Below, piece by piece: positions 15,029-28,957 of a DNA stretch of 64,000 nucleotides (position 1 is its first letter; each line of letters begins with the position of its first letter). This DNA is from Dipetalonema caudispina (taxonomy: Eukaryota; Nematoda; Chromadorea; Rhabditida; Onchocercidae): positions 62,001 to 126,000 of the forward strand of contig JABVXV010000036.1 of the NCBI GenBank assembly GCA_013365325.1, given 5' to 3'. A program made the position numbers and the translations under genes. The notes under the pieces are model-generated. The model saw only the letters and a program-made list of their open reading frames with translations. It ran no database searches and had not been told where the DNA came from.

Positions 15029-18000
15029 ATGCAATCTAATATCACAACTTCTACCACTAATTTAGCTAAAACTTATGCTTCAGGTATTTTTTTTTTCTTT
15101 GTATTAAAACAATACTATATCAGATATCTATGATTAATCGTATGGATAATTGAGTAATGAGAGAATAATCATTTTCGTATGATATCTCTTTATAGTTAAC
15201 ATCTCATATCATGAAATTCAATTTCGTTGAAATGAATTTACCACTTAACGCAATGAATTTAAATGTGTTTATCAAATGACAAATAAATTTTTTGGATTTT
15301 ATTATTTAGTTTTAAAGCAAATTTTGATGAAAAAAGTTCTGGAAAGATGCTGAGAAATAATGATAAAATTTTTGAAATTTCTAAATTGCTGCTTTTTCCA
15401 TAAATGATCACATTCTTCAAGTTATCGAGTGGTTTGAAATAATAAACAAACAGATTAAGCACTTCTCTTAAAAATCCCAAATATCTCTTTGAATTTTATC
15501 ATTTCAAAAATTTCAATCTTACTGGATTTATTTATTTATTTAATTTTTATTTTATTTTATTATTTTTTTTTTTTTTTTCGTAGAGCTATTGCCACAAAAT
15601 CAACGAAATTGGGATGGTACGAAGAGATTTTTGGAGGAAATTGTCCAAATTCTCCTAGAATATATCAATGAGGAAAATCAACGAGAAAGTAAAGTATTGG
15701 ATTTTTATCATCCAGCTGAAATGCAAAAATTAATCGATTTAAGTATTCCGGATAATCCACGTACTTTACACGAGTTACTTCAGGTAAACAATTAAATTCC
15801 AATTAAATATAATCAAAATTTTTTTTTTTTGATCGAACAGAAACTAAAGAATATGAAATGAATAGTAATCAATGCATCTTCTATCATCTTTAATCTTATA
15901 TTTTTGCTACAATTATGCAAACGTTTCTAATTATGAATTAGCAAATTTCTTAGGCACAATTTTTTTGATAATTTATATGAATTAAAAAAATTTATTAGGA
16001 TTGTCGTGAAGTATTACGTTTGGGTGTTCGAACTGGACATCCACGCTTCTTCAATCAGATATCATGCGGACTTGACCTCGTATCAATGGCTGGTGAATGG
16101 CTTACCGCTACTGCTAATACTAATATGTACGATTTCAGGATCATCTTTTGCATTTCACTTGTAGAAAATAAAATAAACATTGCATTTTACAAGCATTTTA
16201 AAACATCATGGATTTATTTCACTATTCATGAAGTTAATGCAAAAAAATTTATAATTAGTAAGATAAGTTATTTAACAATTGAAAATTGCAAAAAAAAAAA
16301 AAAAGAAATCAACGATTTATTTATTTTGATAAATAAACTAATTTTGGGAAAACTTTATGTTATTATAAATGATTGCAAACAATTTTATTCTCCTTTGTTA
16401 TCAATTTAATTTATTATAAATTAGTAGTAATTATTGCTAAACTTAAAACTTAGTTTACTTTACATGGTCAATTTACTTTATTTTATTATTATTAATTTTG
16501 AATGAGATTAGATTTACATGAAATTAATTTGGATTCAGATATTGTAGCATAAAGTTTTGGAAATATTTTCACAGGTTTACCTATGAAATTGCACCAGTAT
16601 TTATCTTAATGGAAAAAGAAGTAACGAAGAAAATGGCTGAATTGATCGGTTGGCAAGATAGCGATGCCATTTTTGCTCCCGGTATATCATATTTAATTTT
16701 TGTGGAACTCTTGAAAATATTTAAATTCTTTGGTATACAGTACCTTAATAGATTCTCTATTCTGTCAATAAAATTCGTGTCATTTTTGGTAAAAAAAAAA
16801 AAAATTCTCAACTTAAAATTCCATAAAATATCAAATTAAGTACTTTTGTGCTGTTTTTTTTTCCCAAAATTCGATGTAATTTGTCATATATTTAACTAAA
16901 ACCAAAATTAAAATATTAAAACAAATGCAAGCAGAAAGCCTATGACTAAATGAGCTTATTTGGCTTAAAAAATGTTTGCTCAAGAATTCATCCATTTTAA
17001 AATTGAAAAACAAATACCAAAAAATTATTGATGAATCACTCTTTCTTTCTAATATTCCATGCAAAAAATAAAAACAATTTTAACCTAAATCATCTGAAAT
17101 TAGATGATCGGAAAAGGGAAAATTAGACAACCGGAGAAAGAAAAAAAGACTTTATTATTACAATCTTATTAACTTTTTTTTTTTTTTTACTTCCTGATTG
17201 ATTCCAATCATCGATGTTTATACTGGATATTTTATTTCAAAGTTCAAAGTTAATCAAAATACTATAATTAATCAAAATTATTGAAATGAATGAACAGGCG
17301 ATGATGAAAATTTCCTTCTTGAAACGAAAATAAAACGTATCTGTGTATAAGAAAGGTCACAACAATATATATGGGTAGAAATTAAATTACTTTTAAAACA
17401 GCATACCCGTTGATTATTAATCTTATGCATACTGTATCAGTAAATTGCTAATAAGCAAGTTTATGATTATCATACTATTTCTGTTATCTTCAACTTCAAT
17501 AATGCAGTATCTATGGGAAATAATTGTACTGTTAAAATGATCAGAGGACAACAAAGAAGCAATACAGGATAATAATAAATTACAGGTGGTGCTATTTCAA
17601 ATTTGTATGCGATGAATGCTGCACGACATGCACGGTTTCCAAGATGTAAACCACTTGGACAAGGCGATTTACCAACACTTTGTGCCTTTACTTCTGAGGA
17701 TGTAAATAATATATATCATTTCAACACTTTTGAAATATGATAATAGCAACATTTAACAGATAACTAACAAATAGAATAGTTTGGCGTATGAAAATGTGAA
17801 TTATTTATATCAAAAAATTCATATATGTTTACATCTATCAGATTTGCATATCATCGGATGATATGCAAATGATTTTATAGAGTCATTACTCAATCAAGGG
17901 AGCAGCAGCTGTAATGGGTATTGGAACCGATAATTGCTTCAATATTCCAACAGATCCTTCCGGACGAATGATACCTGAAGCATTGGAGCAACGTATTGTG

Positions 18001-21000
18001 CAATGTAAAAAAGATGGTAAGTTAATAAAACAATGTTGTATTTCATTTCAATTTTATATTCTGATATCCATCAGTATATTTTGCTTAACATAAAAACAAT
18101 TTCCTCAGTTTTATTGTTTTTTTTTTTTTTTTTTTTTTTGAATTTTGATTAAAAATTAAATTTTCCAGGTATGGAGCCATTTTTTGTTTGTGCAACAGCT
18201 GGTACAACAGTATACGGTGCATGGGATCCGATATCACAAATAGCAGATATATGTGATCGCCATAAATTATGGCTTCACGTTGACGTTTGATTTTTTTTTT
18301 TTTTTGCGAACTTTTTCTTTTCTTTTTAATCTACATCCAAAATTAGTCCAATTTTATCACATGCATCATATTTTTGATTCTAATTTTCCAATTGATGATA
18401 CTGTATCGAAGGATCGATTCTATTGGAAGTAAGCATCTTCTAAATATAATACATTTTGTTGTATTGCTCAAAATTTAATTAATGTTCTGTAAATTTAAAT
18501 CAAATGCAAGCGGTACTTTTTTGCTTTCTTTATATGAAAGATAAATGTAGTAGCTTAAAACAGCAATTAATATTAATTGAATTTGAAATTTTGTATAAAA
18601 AATTTTTTAGGCAGCTTGGGGTGGTGGCTTATTGCTATCACCGGAACATCGTTATAAACTTTGTGGTATAGAAAGAGCTGATTCGATTACCTGGAATCCG
18701 CATAAATTAATGGGAGCATTATTACAATGTAGCGCTTGTTTCATTAAGCAAGAAGTAAGCATAATAAAAATTCATACTTGTAATTTGAAATGCATATTCA
18801 GTAGGTTTAATATCATAGGTCATTTCTTCATAGAGTATTAAATCTTTTAATACCATGATGTGCTAAAATTTCATTCAAAAATAAAAAAAAACCAACTGAA
18901 ATTAGCTCAAATAAATTTAGGGTCTTTTGTTTCAAACAAATCAGATGTCAGCCGATTACTTATTTCAACAGGATAAACCTTATGATGTTAGTTTTGATAC
19001 TGGTGATAAAGCAATGCAATGTGGTCGACACAATGATATTTTCAAACTTTGGTTGATGTGGAGGTCAAAGGTGTGCATTTTTCAATAAGCAATGTATGTA
19101 AAAAAAAAAAAGTATGATTGAAGTTATGTTAAAAATGCTGATCTGCAAAATAATTGTAAAATGAATCCTTCCTACCTTGCTGTATTATCAGTATTTCTCG
19201 GAATTTTATTTATGCTAAAATTATAGGCTAAAATTTTCGTTTTCTAATATAAATAAATAGTTAATATTACTGTCGTTTAATATAATATAAACTTCAGAAA
19301 TCTTCAAAAATATTCACTCAAAATATTTACTTTTGACTGATTTATTTCATGGCAAAATGAAGTTATCCTCGCACTCTTTGTAAAAAAAAAACTTTCTCCT
19401 CTCTCTCTCTCTCTCTTCAACAGTTAAATATTAATAGTGAAGTAAATTATGCTATCAGTTAGTTTATTTCTCCCATCAACTATGTAAGTACCAGCAAATT
19501 TCGGAGATTTATTCCAACAAAAAAAAAAAAAAGCGAAATTATTAAGTCAAAATTTTCAACCTTCAAAAGAATGCTGCAAATTTCTGTTCATAAAAAAAAG
19601 CTTCAAAATAAAATAAAAATGATAAGAGAATGATGAAGATTTACAATCGGAATATTATTTTGATAAGCATTTAGAGATCTAACACAAAATGTACACGTGT
19701 AAACGTTATATCAGACTTTCATGATACGTTAAATCAGGCGTTTCGATTTCAACAATTCCTTCGTGAACATTCTTTCAGTTACTTTTGATGAAGTTTTAAA
19801 GTATTACCAAAACAAAGATAAAACTACCATAGTTTTGCATAACGAGAAATGCTTGATTTAATACATATTGCGGATATAAAGACCGAGAAATACTTGTATA
19901 TATATATATATGATAAAATGAAACAATCAGTATGAATGAATATGAATTTAAAATATTTACATTTAATATAGAAAAATTTTTTCTATTAAAAAAAAAAAAA
20001 TTATATAAATCAAGCTAAGAAATCTTTCAAATTAAGGGTATGACAGGATATCGTCGGCAAATCAATCGTCTAATGGATCTGGCAGCATACTTTACAGCTC
20101 GAATTCGAGAAACTGAGGGTTATGAATTGGTTGTCGATCCGGTAAGTAACAGTTGTGAAAAGTTTCAAATTCTGCCGCTTCATAAAGGTCAAATTAACAC
20201 AATTTTTTTTTTTTTTTTTTTTGATGCAAGAACTTTTAAGAGTAATAGTTTTTTAGTGCATTAAACTTTTTTTGGAACTTACCAACTGTTCAGAGGCCTT
20301 AAATCTTTCTTACATCTTTCTAACAAACAATTGACAAATTTAATCATTTCTCGCACAATAAAATGATTTTTTGTTTCGTATAGCCGGAATTTTTGAATAT
20401 CTGTTTTTGGTACATACCACCAAGTCTTCGAAATATGGAAAAAGCTGAACGAAATACACGGTTGGAAAAGGTTTGTCTATTTTATTGATATATCCTTCTC
20501 TGCTTACTAAATATTTCTTTAAATTAATAATCAACACACTGATAAATGACAACAGTACTACAGTAATGCTACAGTATCCGCATGATTGCTAGTGGTTCAA
20601 CTGATAACAATACTACAGTAATGCTACAGTATCCCGCATGATTACTAGTGGTCCATTCCTTCATCTTTTAACTTATTTGATTTTTATAGTTCCCTTCTAT
20701 TTTTTTCGTCAGAAATTTTTTTGCTAAATACTGTTGCTTCATCCGATCCATTGCTCAGTTCATTTCTGAATCGTTACAATATCCATTCCAGCGAAAGAAA
20801 ATTTATCAAATAGTTTCTTAAAAAAATGTTTAGCATCTAAAAAAATAAGACACGAAATTTAACTTGCATGGCCAGTCATTAATAACTGAAGTTAAAAAAT
20901 GCGATTTAATATAGTATCTTCTGCTTACAAAATTAATAATGAAAATTGATAAAATAATAGATACCAATACTAAACCAATCTTCACTTTATTCAGCCGATC

Positions 21001-21250
21001 ATTGTTTCTAATTTCAAATTTTTTCCCATTTTTTTTTTCAAATTATTTCTGATGAATTCAATTGTTTCTGTTACAGATAGCACCAAAAATTAAAGCAAAA
21101 ATGATGGAACGCGGAACAACAATGGTAGGCTATCAACCGGATAAGCAAAGACCAAATTTCTTCCGAATGGTAGTTTCAAATCAAGCAATTACCAAAGAAG
21201 ATCTTGATTTTCTAATTAAAGAAATTGTAACTATTGGTAGTAACCTTTAA
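15029..21250 (+). CDS. unc-25: Glutamate decarboxylase (GABA synthesis)
   Basis: Pyridoxal-phosphate enzyme that makes GABA from glutamate in GABAergic neurons. Twelve exons keep phase: 15029-15083, 15584-15783, 15999-16126, 16575-16681, 17586-17701, 17881-18016, 18169-18284, 18611-18754, 18945-19070, 20037-20141, 20384-20470, 21077-21250; 497 aa, close to the roughly 508 aa of C. elegans UNC-25. Visible features: [16 protein letters not shown] and [15 protein letters not shown] (substrate/PLP region), [23 protein letters not shown] with the Asp that pairs with the pyridine nitrogen, and NPHK with the Schiff-base lysine. All residues expected for activity are present. The short exon 1 (18 codons plus 1 nt) was chosen because it is the one nearby ATG exon that ends in the phase required by exon 2. 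The N-terminal tail is brief, without the palmitoylation region of vertebrate GAD65. Confidence 0.95.
20556..20652. repeat. Two-copy tandem repeat in unc-25 intron
   Basis: A 41-nt unit at 20556-20596 recurs at 20611-20652 with one inserted C and one substitution. The unit contains CTACAGTAATGCTACAGTA and ends in CTAGTGGT. It lies in the intron between exons 11 and 12. Confidence 0.85.
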
Positions 21251-22603
21251 TTTATTTTACTCTCATTTCGATATATGCATTTTATCCGGAATCTTTTAGA
21301 ACCATCTTCTTGATCATATTTATTTGAAGGAATTTTAAATTTCATTTTAAAGAAATTCATATGTAATTTCAATATAACTTAGTTTAAAATTTTGCAAACT
21401 TAAAATTTCAGCACATGATCACTGGACTTATTCAAGAATTGAATTTCAGAAATGTTCTAGTTAAATGCAATGTTAATTAGTTGAATTAGATAGAATTTTA
21501 AGAATAGATATTTTAATTTTTGAGATATAAGATGAAATATAAAGGATCAAAGAATGATTGAATCTCATATTTACGATATTCATCTAAATGGAATACATGT
21601 TAACCTTTTGCTTCAAATGATTAACTTGTGGTAGTTGCTTGGAGATTGCTTAGAAGTTAAACTAACTTTTAGTAAATTTTAGATGCGCGAACGATAATTT
21701 ATGCTGTCATATACTCTCTAAATTCCTGATTTTTCTTTTGTTAGGAAAGTATTCATTTTTACGTGTATCACGTGAAACTATTTTGCAACATTTATGCGCA
21801 ATGCTTTATGCTTTTGCTAATCTAATAGATCCAATTACAACTTTAAAAAGAAAAGAAATTTTTTTTGTGGAAATTAAAACAATCTTAGCAAAACTATTAG
21901 ATAATGCATTAAGCAACTACTCATCTGACAAACATCGTACGCAAGCTACAATTATAATATTGTTTTAGAATTTTTCATCACTTTTATATCGTTCAGATCC
22001 ATTACTCTCCCCATTGTTTGTTTTTTTATTACTGACCAAAAAAGCCCAGTAACCTCAAAATCTTAGTAAATTTCACAAAAATAAGCTCATAAAATTCCCA
22101 TACAGGATTCTTATAAAGATTTTGCTAAAAATCAGAAAATTTCTGACTTTTTAAACAAATTGGATTTTCGATGAAATCTTCATTGATGACAGTAGATTGT
22201 CTATTTCGGAATATCCAACAGTGCAATCAAAATAATATATCATCAGGAAATCGATGAGATCACATCAGACATAACTTATCGTTTAAATGATTGGATGCAA
22301 ATACGCAGTTAAATTTATTTGTAAACTGTCAGCTGAAGCAGATTACGACAGCAAAATTGAATGGTTAAAGATCAATAAAATCTTGAATTCTTCTGCTTAT
22401 CTCATACAACATTTTCACTGGCTAACTTTTACAACAATCATGATATTATCCAAATAAGTGCCATACTTGCATTAACTTACCTTTTTAAAAAAGGAAATCA
22501 AATGTTACTTTTTTGAATTTATATCTCTCAAATGTCTCAAAGTAATTATCCCATCTGAGAAATCTCTGATCATTTTTATAGAGAAGCAAAAAAGCAACGC
22601 AAT
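21251..22603. other. Intergenic region between unc-25 and the convergent secreted orphan, with one unassigned exon-like ORF
   Basis: The only coding-like stretch is plus-strand 21746-21968, which follows a TTTTGTTAG acceptor and stays open for about 74 codons (for example RETILQHLCAMLYAFANL). It has no in-frame ATG at its start, no clear donor, and no partner exon that I can find. It could be a relic exon or part of an unrecognised gene. The rest is AT-rich noncoding sequence. Confidence 0.35.
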
Positions 22604-24042
22604 TCACAAAAGTAAGGTAAATGAAGTAGGAAGTAAAATTGACAATGATGTGTAGCGTGAAATAATAGAACTCGAAAAAGTAATATTAGCTGTTCGACAG
22701 CAAAATTTGGAATTAGCATTAAGTAATTGATTATGTCGTAATCTATCCAAGGAACGATCAAAACGGAAAGCAAAAAGTGTAGATCGTTGATTATCCAATT
22801 TTTCAGCATTACTCATTGTCCACAATCGGATGAATCGTTGTGCTGCTGTTGAAAGCATAATATAGGTTCGACAACCGGCATAAGCATTCATTCCGATTAA
22901 GCTACATACTGGTTCCTGAAAATATCATCATACAATTTTAATTACAAACAATATTTTCAAAAAAAAAAAAAAAAAAAAGAATAAAATTTATTATTAAGGT
23001 AGGAAAATTAGAAATGAATTAAAGGATTTTTTGATCTAATATTTTTCATTGAAAAAATTTTAAACTTATTACAGAATTGCAAGTTTGCAAGCTAATTATA
23101 AAATGCAATTTGTAAGCTAAAGTTTTTTGTTGTATGTTTGTAATTTTCAACAACCAAACAATTGAATTTTGATGTGTGAGACTTGAGAAAAATGGACAAA
23201 CGGAAGGGCGCGAAGAGATTTTGTTCTGATCTCTGACGACAGCAATTAAAAGTAATCAATCACTAAAGATCGGAGAAAAAAAAAAGTCTCTCCAAGATCA
23301 TCGCAAAAGAGTTTCTGTGAACATTTTATGCATTTATTTACAAAAGGATGTCTAACAATAAATGATACAGTTATTTGATTACAAAATAAATAAAAAAATA
23401 ATAATATATTATATGGCCAAGGTCAAATGACCAAAGTATTATTGATGGACGAGGGAGGAAACAAAAAAAAAAAAAAAAAAAACAATATCTTTAATTAATA
23501 ATTAAAAGATTACTGATTATAATAAAATGACAAACACTTGAATGAATTTCAAACAATTATTAATTTTCAGGAAAACGGATAAAAATTCAATTTTCTAAGC
23601 TTTTTAGGAATTCTGTAGTTTTAGATGATGGAAAAATCATTTTGCTTCTTTCATTTTAATTAAACATAAATAATCAATGATTTTATAGCAATAACAATTT
23701 TACCTGTACACATTGACAACTTTTCACAGTTCGATCAATTTTTAACCTATTATCCCAAAATCGAACATATCGTCCTTCACAAGTACCATGACATGAATAT
23801 GGATTACAATCACCAGGAATGTTCGTTTGACATTGTTCAGTATCCAATGATCGTGGTTGTGATTGTAGTCTTGTAGATGTAAATTGCGATGTAGCTGAAG
23901 CTATAAGGAGTAAATTGAGAAGTTTAAGCCAGATTGGTGATAGCACTATTAGCGGAAGTACAGGAGGTCGAGAAATGGAACGGTTGAAAGAATTGTTGCA
24001 GCAGCGATGGAACAGCCGTGCAGTTGCTATTGACTTCAACAT
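22604..24042 (-). CDS. Predicted secreted Cys-containing protein, nematode orphan
   Basis: Family not recognised. Two phase-0 exons, 24042-23704 and 22915-22604, give 216 aa. After a basic N-terminus there is a hydrophobic stretch (about residues 26-48, including WLKLLNLLLIASA) that could be a signal sequence or type II anchor. It is followed by a cysteine module containing NPYSCHGTCEGRYVRFWDN, CQCV and EPVCSLIGMNAYAGCR, seven to eight cysteines likely to pair as disulfides, then a basic C-terminal part. It lies tail to tail with unc-25. Exon 1 and the first half of exon 2 look firmly coding; the last about 50 residues could instead be intron or UTR if a donor lies inside exon 2. Confidence 0.65.
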
Positions 24043-27000
24043 GGCAAATGGCAGAAAGCTGAAAACTTTGTAAGCTTGAGGTTATTCAATAAAACTAACA
24101 AATAATAAATACTTCAACGATATCAAACTAATTGGCAATATTCGAACAATATCGCAAATTGTTCATCTCTACAATCTTCAAATTGATACTAATTTATTTA
24201 GTAATATTATTTGAATTTAAATTGGAACTATCATTCATATTCATACATTTCGTTTATATTGTTTAATTAAATTTGTTATAATTTTTTTACCATTACAATG
24301 GTTCGTTGTAAATTCTTCGATTCCAGCTCCTTTTAGGATTCTGGATTCCGATTCCTTTGTAAGACTGTACTAGCCAGGCGTATCAATCACTTTTGAATAA
24401 GACACAGAAAAGTTACCGTGACGAGAAATTTTATTTCATCGAATTTGAATTTCACAAATCTTCACTTATTTCAGGAGCAACAGACAATCCTAACTTAAAT
24501 TTCCGAATGTTTCTGAAAATAAGTAAAGATTTAATTTTTACAATTTGCAAAAGTCAAACTTCACGAAATTTATCGTCACGAAGATTTAAGAGTGATTGAT
24601 ATTAACAAAATAAATTGTTACATTATACATTTGCGGGAATTAGAGAAAACTGTTGAATATTCTGATCGGTGTATCTTCGTGATATGGCATTATCAGTTTT
24701 CGGTGAATTTATATTTCAGTAAGAACGAAGAAAACCAAACAGTAAGTTCAGCGTGAATTTAAAGGAACATGATTCAATGTAACGTATCTCTAAGCCAACA
24801 ATTGTATTGGCCTAGCCTAGTGTAACATGAAATGTAACCAGTCTAATATTTTAGATTTTAACTCATTATTCACAATAGAGTGTGAAGAGGTTTTTTAGCA
24901 GTTTTTCTTTTTTTTTTTTCAATTCTTGAAACAAAATTTGTCCAAAAAGTGATAAGACAAATTAAACTTACAATAAAATTTCCTGGGAAGATTTAATTTT
25001 GACCCAATCAATAAGTTTGCGAATTTATCCACTAACCTAAATTACAACAAATTTTGTTTTTTCCACATTTGAATCATTTTGAATTTTAACACAACAATCA
25101 TACATAATATATTATTGTTATATTCTTTAAATCGAAATAGTAATATCAACTTAATTTGATTATGTGATTTACGACAAATATCACACAACAATTTTGCAAG
25201 TAAATGTTACCATCATATAAGAGTTTTTTTTTTTTTTTTTTTTGTGAATCCATCTATGATTCCAAGATCAATTCAAATTCTTAGATTATTTTTGAATCAT
25301 ATGTGAGAGAAAGGTTGATAAAATAAAAAAATAAAAATAAAAAACTTAACTTTTTTTTTTTCCAATCATTTTATAATCAAAGCGCAGATAATCCATCTTA
25401 ATATCCAATAACTATCCCGTATAACGATAACTGCATCTAATTATTATTAAATTAAAAGTTTTAGAATGCCAAGGTTATCAATAAAAAAAGCGTCTACTTG
25501 AACTTTGAAATGATAAATTTTATTTATTTTCACTTTCGCTATTATTAAAAGTATACAATTAAGGTTATCGTTGAAAGTACGATTGATATTGTTAAATGGC
25601 AATCTCTTTAATTACTCTATTACTGTGACAAAGTAGTAAATTCATAATTTCCTGAGATTTTTTTGTTTAGGAAATATAAATTTTAAGCTTCAAACTTGTT
25701 AAGTCTGTATATGATCGAGTTAATCATTCAGGAAAATTTTATAAATGGATAGAAATAATTGTTGCGACATGATATGAATCGAAAAGGTCATAATAGAAAT
25801 AAAAAATTTGCAAATGTTATATCTCAATGAAAAGCTTTCAGTTTTCCTTTCTTTTTTTTTTAATAATTTACTTTTTTAATGAAGCGAAAAATTTTTGCAT
25901 ATACATTAAATAAATTTTTTATATTTATCATAAGGATAATTTGCTAAAATATTATTTAAAAGTAAATGCGAAACAAAGAAATACATCTAAACAAGGATTA
26001 TTTAAGTACAAGTCAATCTTGTTATTTTTGGCTTTGTCGGATATAATGTAGTGAAACGATGAATATGATTACAAATGTCAGTGACCTATTGATTCCATGA
26101 ATCGTACAATAACTGTACTTTATTATGTCAGTGATAAGCAAAATTCAAGCGATCCAACTATGTGAGAATAGATGTGATCTGATTATGATCTAATGGAACA
26201 AAACGCAATTAACCGACTTCACTTATTTACTGAATAGGAAGGTTATAACCGAATATATCGTAACTAATTATCACCTACAAGTATCATATAAATTTGGTGA
26301 ATACTGTCTTGTGGCAGTGATAAAATTTGAAAATTTTAATAATTTAAATTCAAAAATACTATTGTCCGCAAATTCTTCAAATGAAATGTGATTGTAAGAT
26401 AGTCCTGCAATAAATTTACATTTAGATCATCTTCCATTTTGGATGATTAGTAATTTATCATCAAACAGAAACACTTAAACAGATATAGATATATTTGCTA
26501 CATCTTTATTTCCTATATCAATTTTATTTTTCAAAAATGATTCCTGCCAAATATCTATTCACCATCAAGGGTACCACGAAAATAAGAAAAAAAAAAAAAA
26601 AAAAAAATTTTCTATATCTCCAGAACAAACAAACATACGTAATTGTAATATGGGAAATAATTGCCATTTCATAACATTCTTCAATAAATTATGTTCAACA
26701 AAAAACTTTGCATATATGAATAGTCTCTATAGGAAAAATTAAATAAAAGTTTAGGAATACTCATTATGAAAATAAAGTAAAATGAAGGGAGAAAATAAAT
26801 TTCTGCTAATATGTATAGCATTGATAGTTATTCCAATATTGTCTATAAAGTCAATTCTGAACTTATTCATAACAACAAATCATTCTTATCAAATTCAAAA
26901 TTTCCTACAATCACTCATCAGCTTTAGATGATAACAATATATTATTTGAAATTTCGACGGTACTACTACTACCCAAATTGATGTCTGATGATACATTTTG

Positions 27001-27804
27001 AATAAATAAATTAGCTGCGAACAACGCACTAAACATTAAAACAAAATGAATAAAATGACTCTGTACAATTACAATGTAACATTTGCAAAGACGAAAAAGC
27101 TTAATCTTTTGAGCATTATATTTTTTTAAAAACGTTTAATTTTTGTTTTTCTAAAATGAACGCCCGAATGTATAACTATTCGTAGAATTTTGTGTGATTA
27201 AAGAAGTGAATCCTCAAGAAGCTTCTTTTTAGGCAATCTTTTTTCCCTTAAAATTAATGTACAGAGCGATAGAAGCTATGGCAACATCATTAAATAGATA
27301 CGTAAATTTATTTACAGGATTGTAATAACAACTATGGATAACCAAATTCGACGGAAAAATCGTCAGATACCATGAGGAAAATTATCCACATGGAATGCTT
27401 CGAAACCCGCAACATCATCGACACCGTCCCCAAGCTTCCAGTTATTGAGTTCGGCGGAAACTGAATCTAAAATCAGTAAAAGGACTAGAATTTAACCCTT
27501 GTTTTTTTTTCTATAAAAACATGACACGAAATGAATAAACTACATTTAAAATCCAAAAAAAATTCGTCAAAAAAAATCTGAGGAAAGAATGCAGATACAT
27601 CATCTGCGAACCCAAACTCGACCAATTTGTGTAAAATGAAGTCTTACTTGTCAAGTATTTCATTTATTCAACAATGTTCATCTAATGACTGTTTGCAAAT
27701 GAATAGTTCCAACAAATGTCAGTAAAAAAGAAAAAAAAAAAAAAACTCGATTCTTTATTACAAATATACCTACACTTATACATGAGAGAATTTACGAGCT
27801 AACC
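24043..27804. other. Long AT-rich intergenic region
   Basis: No gene is supported except the single exon candidate at 27363-27460. There are many homopolymer runs, for example poly-T at about 25227-25243 and poly-A at about 26588-26607. A 68-codon ORF at 24393 has no splice or similarity support. Confidence 0.5.
27363..27460 (-). CDS. Orphan 3'-terminal exon candidate
   Basis: On the minus strand a TTTAGATTCAG acceptor at 27461 is followed by a 98-nt open segment (2 nt plus 32 codons including stop). It encodes a peptide with AELNNWKLGDGVDDVAGF and ends in PHGI. Its base composition is near 50% GC, far above the flanks. No upstream exon with a phase-1 donor could be assigned. It sits about 350 bp downstream of TM2D2 on the same strand, so it may be an alternative terminal exon of that gene or the end of another gene. 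Confidence 0.4.
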
Positions 27805-28957
27805 TTAATAATATGGTTGCCAATTAGATCCATCCGCAGGCAACAAACTTCCCGTGATCAGCAAAAATATATCAACAATCCACCATAATCCCAAACCACC
27901 AAGCGTCATTAATTTACCAACTGCTATAGCTGAATAACCAAGACAGAAACGATCTACCGCCAAAATCCCCAAAAACAGTGAATACAACAACGTTGAAAGA
28001 AAATAATGACCCGTATATCTGCAAAAGGATATAGATGTAAACATCGGTTATGATGAGAAAAGAGTTCTAGTTAAAAGAATTCCAAAATTAACATTATTAT
28101 ATATTGTAATTACCAGGTCAGATTTTTCATAAATATATTGTTTGCAAGAAGGGATTTCGGAATTCTTTTTGAAAGAAAGCTAAGGCAAAGTAAGAGTTAA
28201 AAGTGGGTGAATTAGTGATCTTCGAAAATATGAAATAAAATAAAGCATACTTGATACAAGGTACTTTTCTTAAGAAAGTACGTGGACCACGACATTCGAT
28301 ACATGGTAATACTCGGCAAGTTACATTTGTTCGTTCCACGTTTTCGTAACGTGTACCACCCCATGTGAGACATGCACCATCTACCTGAAAAACATAACAT
28401 TGATAATAAATAATACATAATATATATATGTCATCAAACAAACCCAATTCTTCGAAAAAGCTTCAGATATTGAAGAATTTACCTTTGTATTATTAGCTTC
28501 AGGAATAGATGACACATCCATTGGCGCATCACAATCAATCCATCTAAAGAAAAGCGTTATTCTGGCTACATTTTTACATGAATCTAATGCAAGAATGACA
28601 TTTTCCCGTTCCTCTTTCACAAAAAATACCTATATCTAATCTTGCATTATTCTAAATCATAAAACTGAGCTTCCATAAAGTAAAAGTGAATTTATTATCC
28701 TACTACGATTCAAATACAACAAACCTTTCGTCAAGAAAACTGCATGGTACAAGTGGACCAGTTGGATTCAAATCGAAACCTTCTAGTTCACAAACACCAA
28801 AACCATCATTATCTGGTAGAAGTGGTGTTGAAATGACAGCTGCAATAACAATATTTCCATGTTTTTGCCCTTTAGGGATTGAAACCGGATTCGTTTGAAT
28901 TCCAAAAACAGGCAATACACTAGTCAATAATGTCATCAGAACACTATCCATATGCAT
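27805..28957 (-). CDS. TM2D2: TM2 domain-containing protein, TM2D2 type
   Basis: Small two-pass membrane protein of the TM2D family, linked in flies and worms to Notch-related signalling and phagocytosis; the molecular activity is not settled. Exons 28957-28725, 28543-28483, 28384-28251, 28018-27805 give 213 aa, almost the same as human TM2D2 (214). Features: hydrophobic N-terminal signal (about residues 5-22), a luminal part with [26 protein letters not shown] and a Cys-rich segment ending CIECRGP, then two C-terminal membrane segments separated by the DRF motif ([16 protein letters not shown]) and [17 protein letters not shown]. The tail [14 protein letters not shown] resembles the TM2D2 tail rather than TM2D1 or TM2D3. 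An acceptor directly before ATG fits trans-splicing. Confidence 0.93.
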
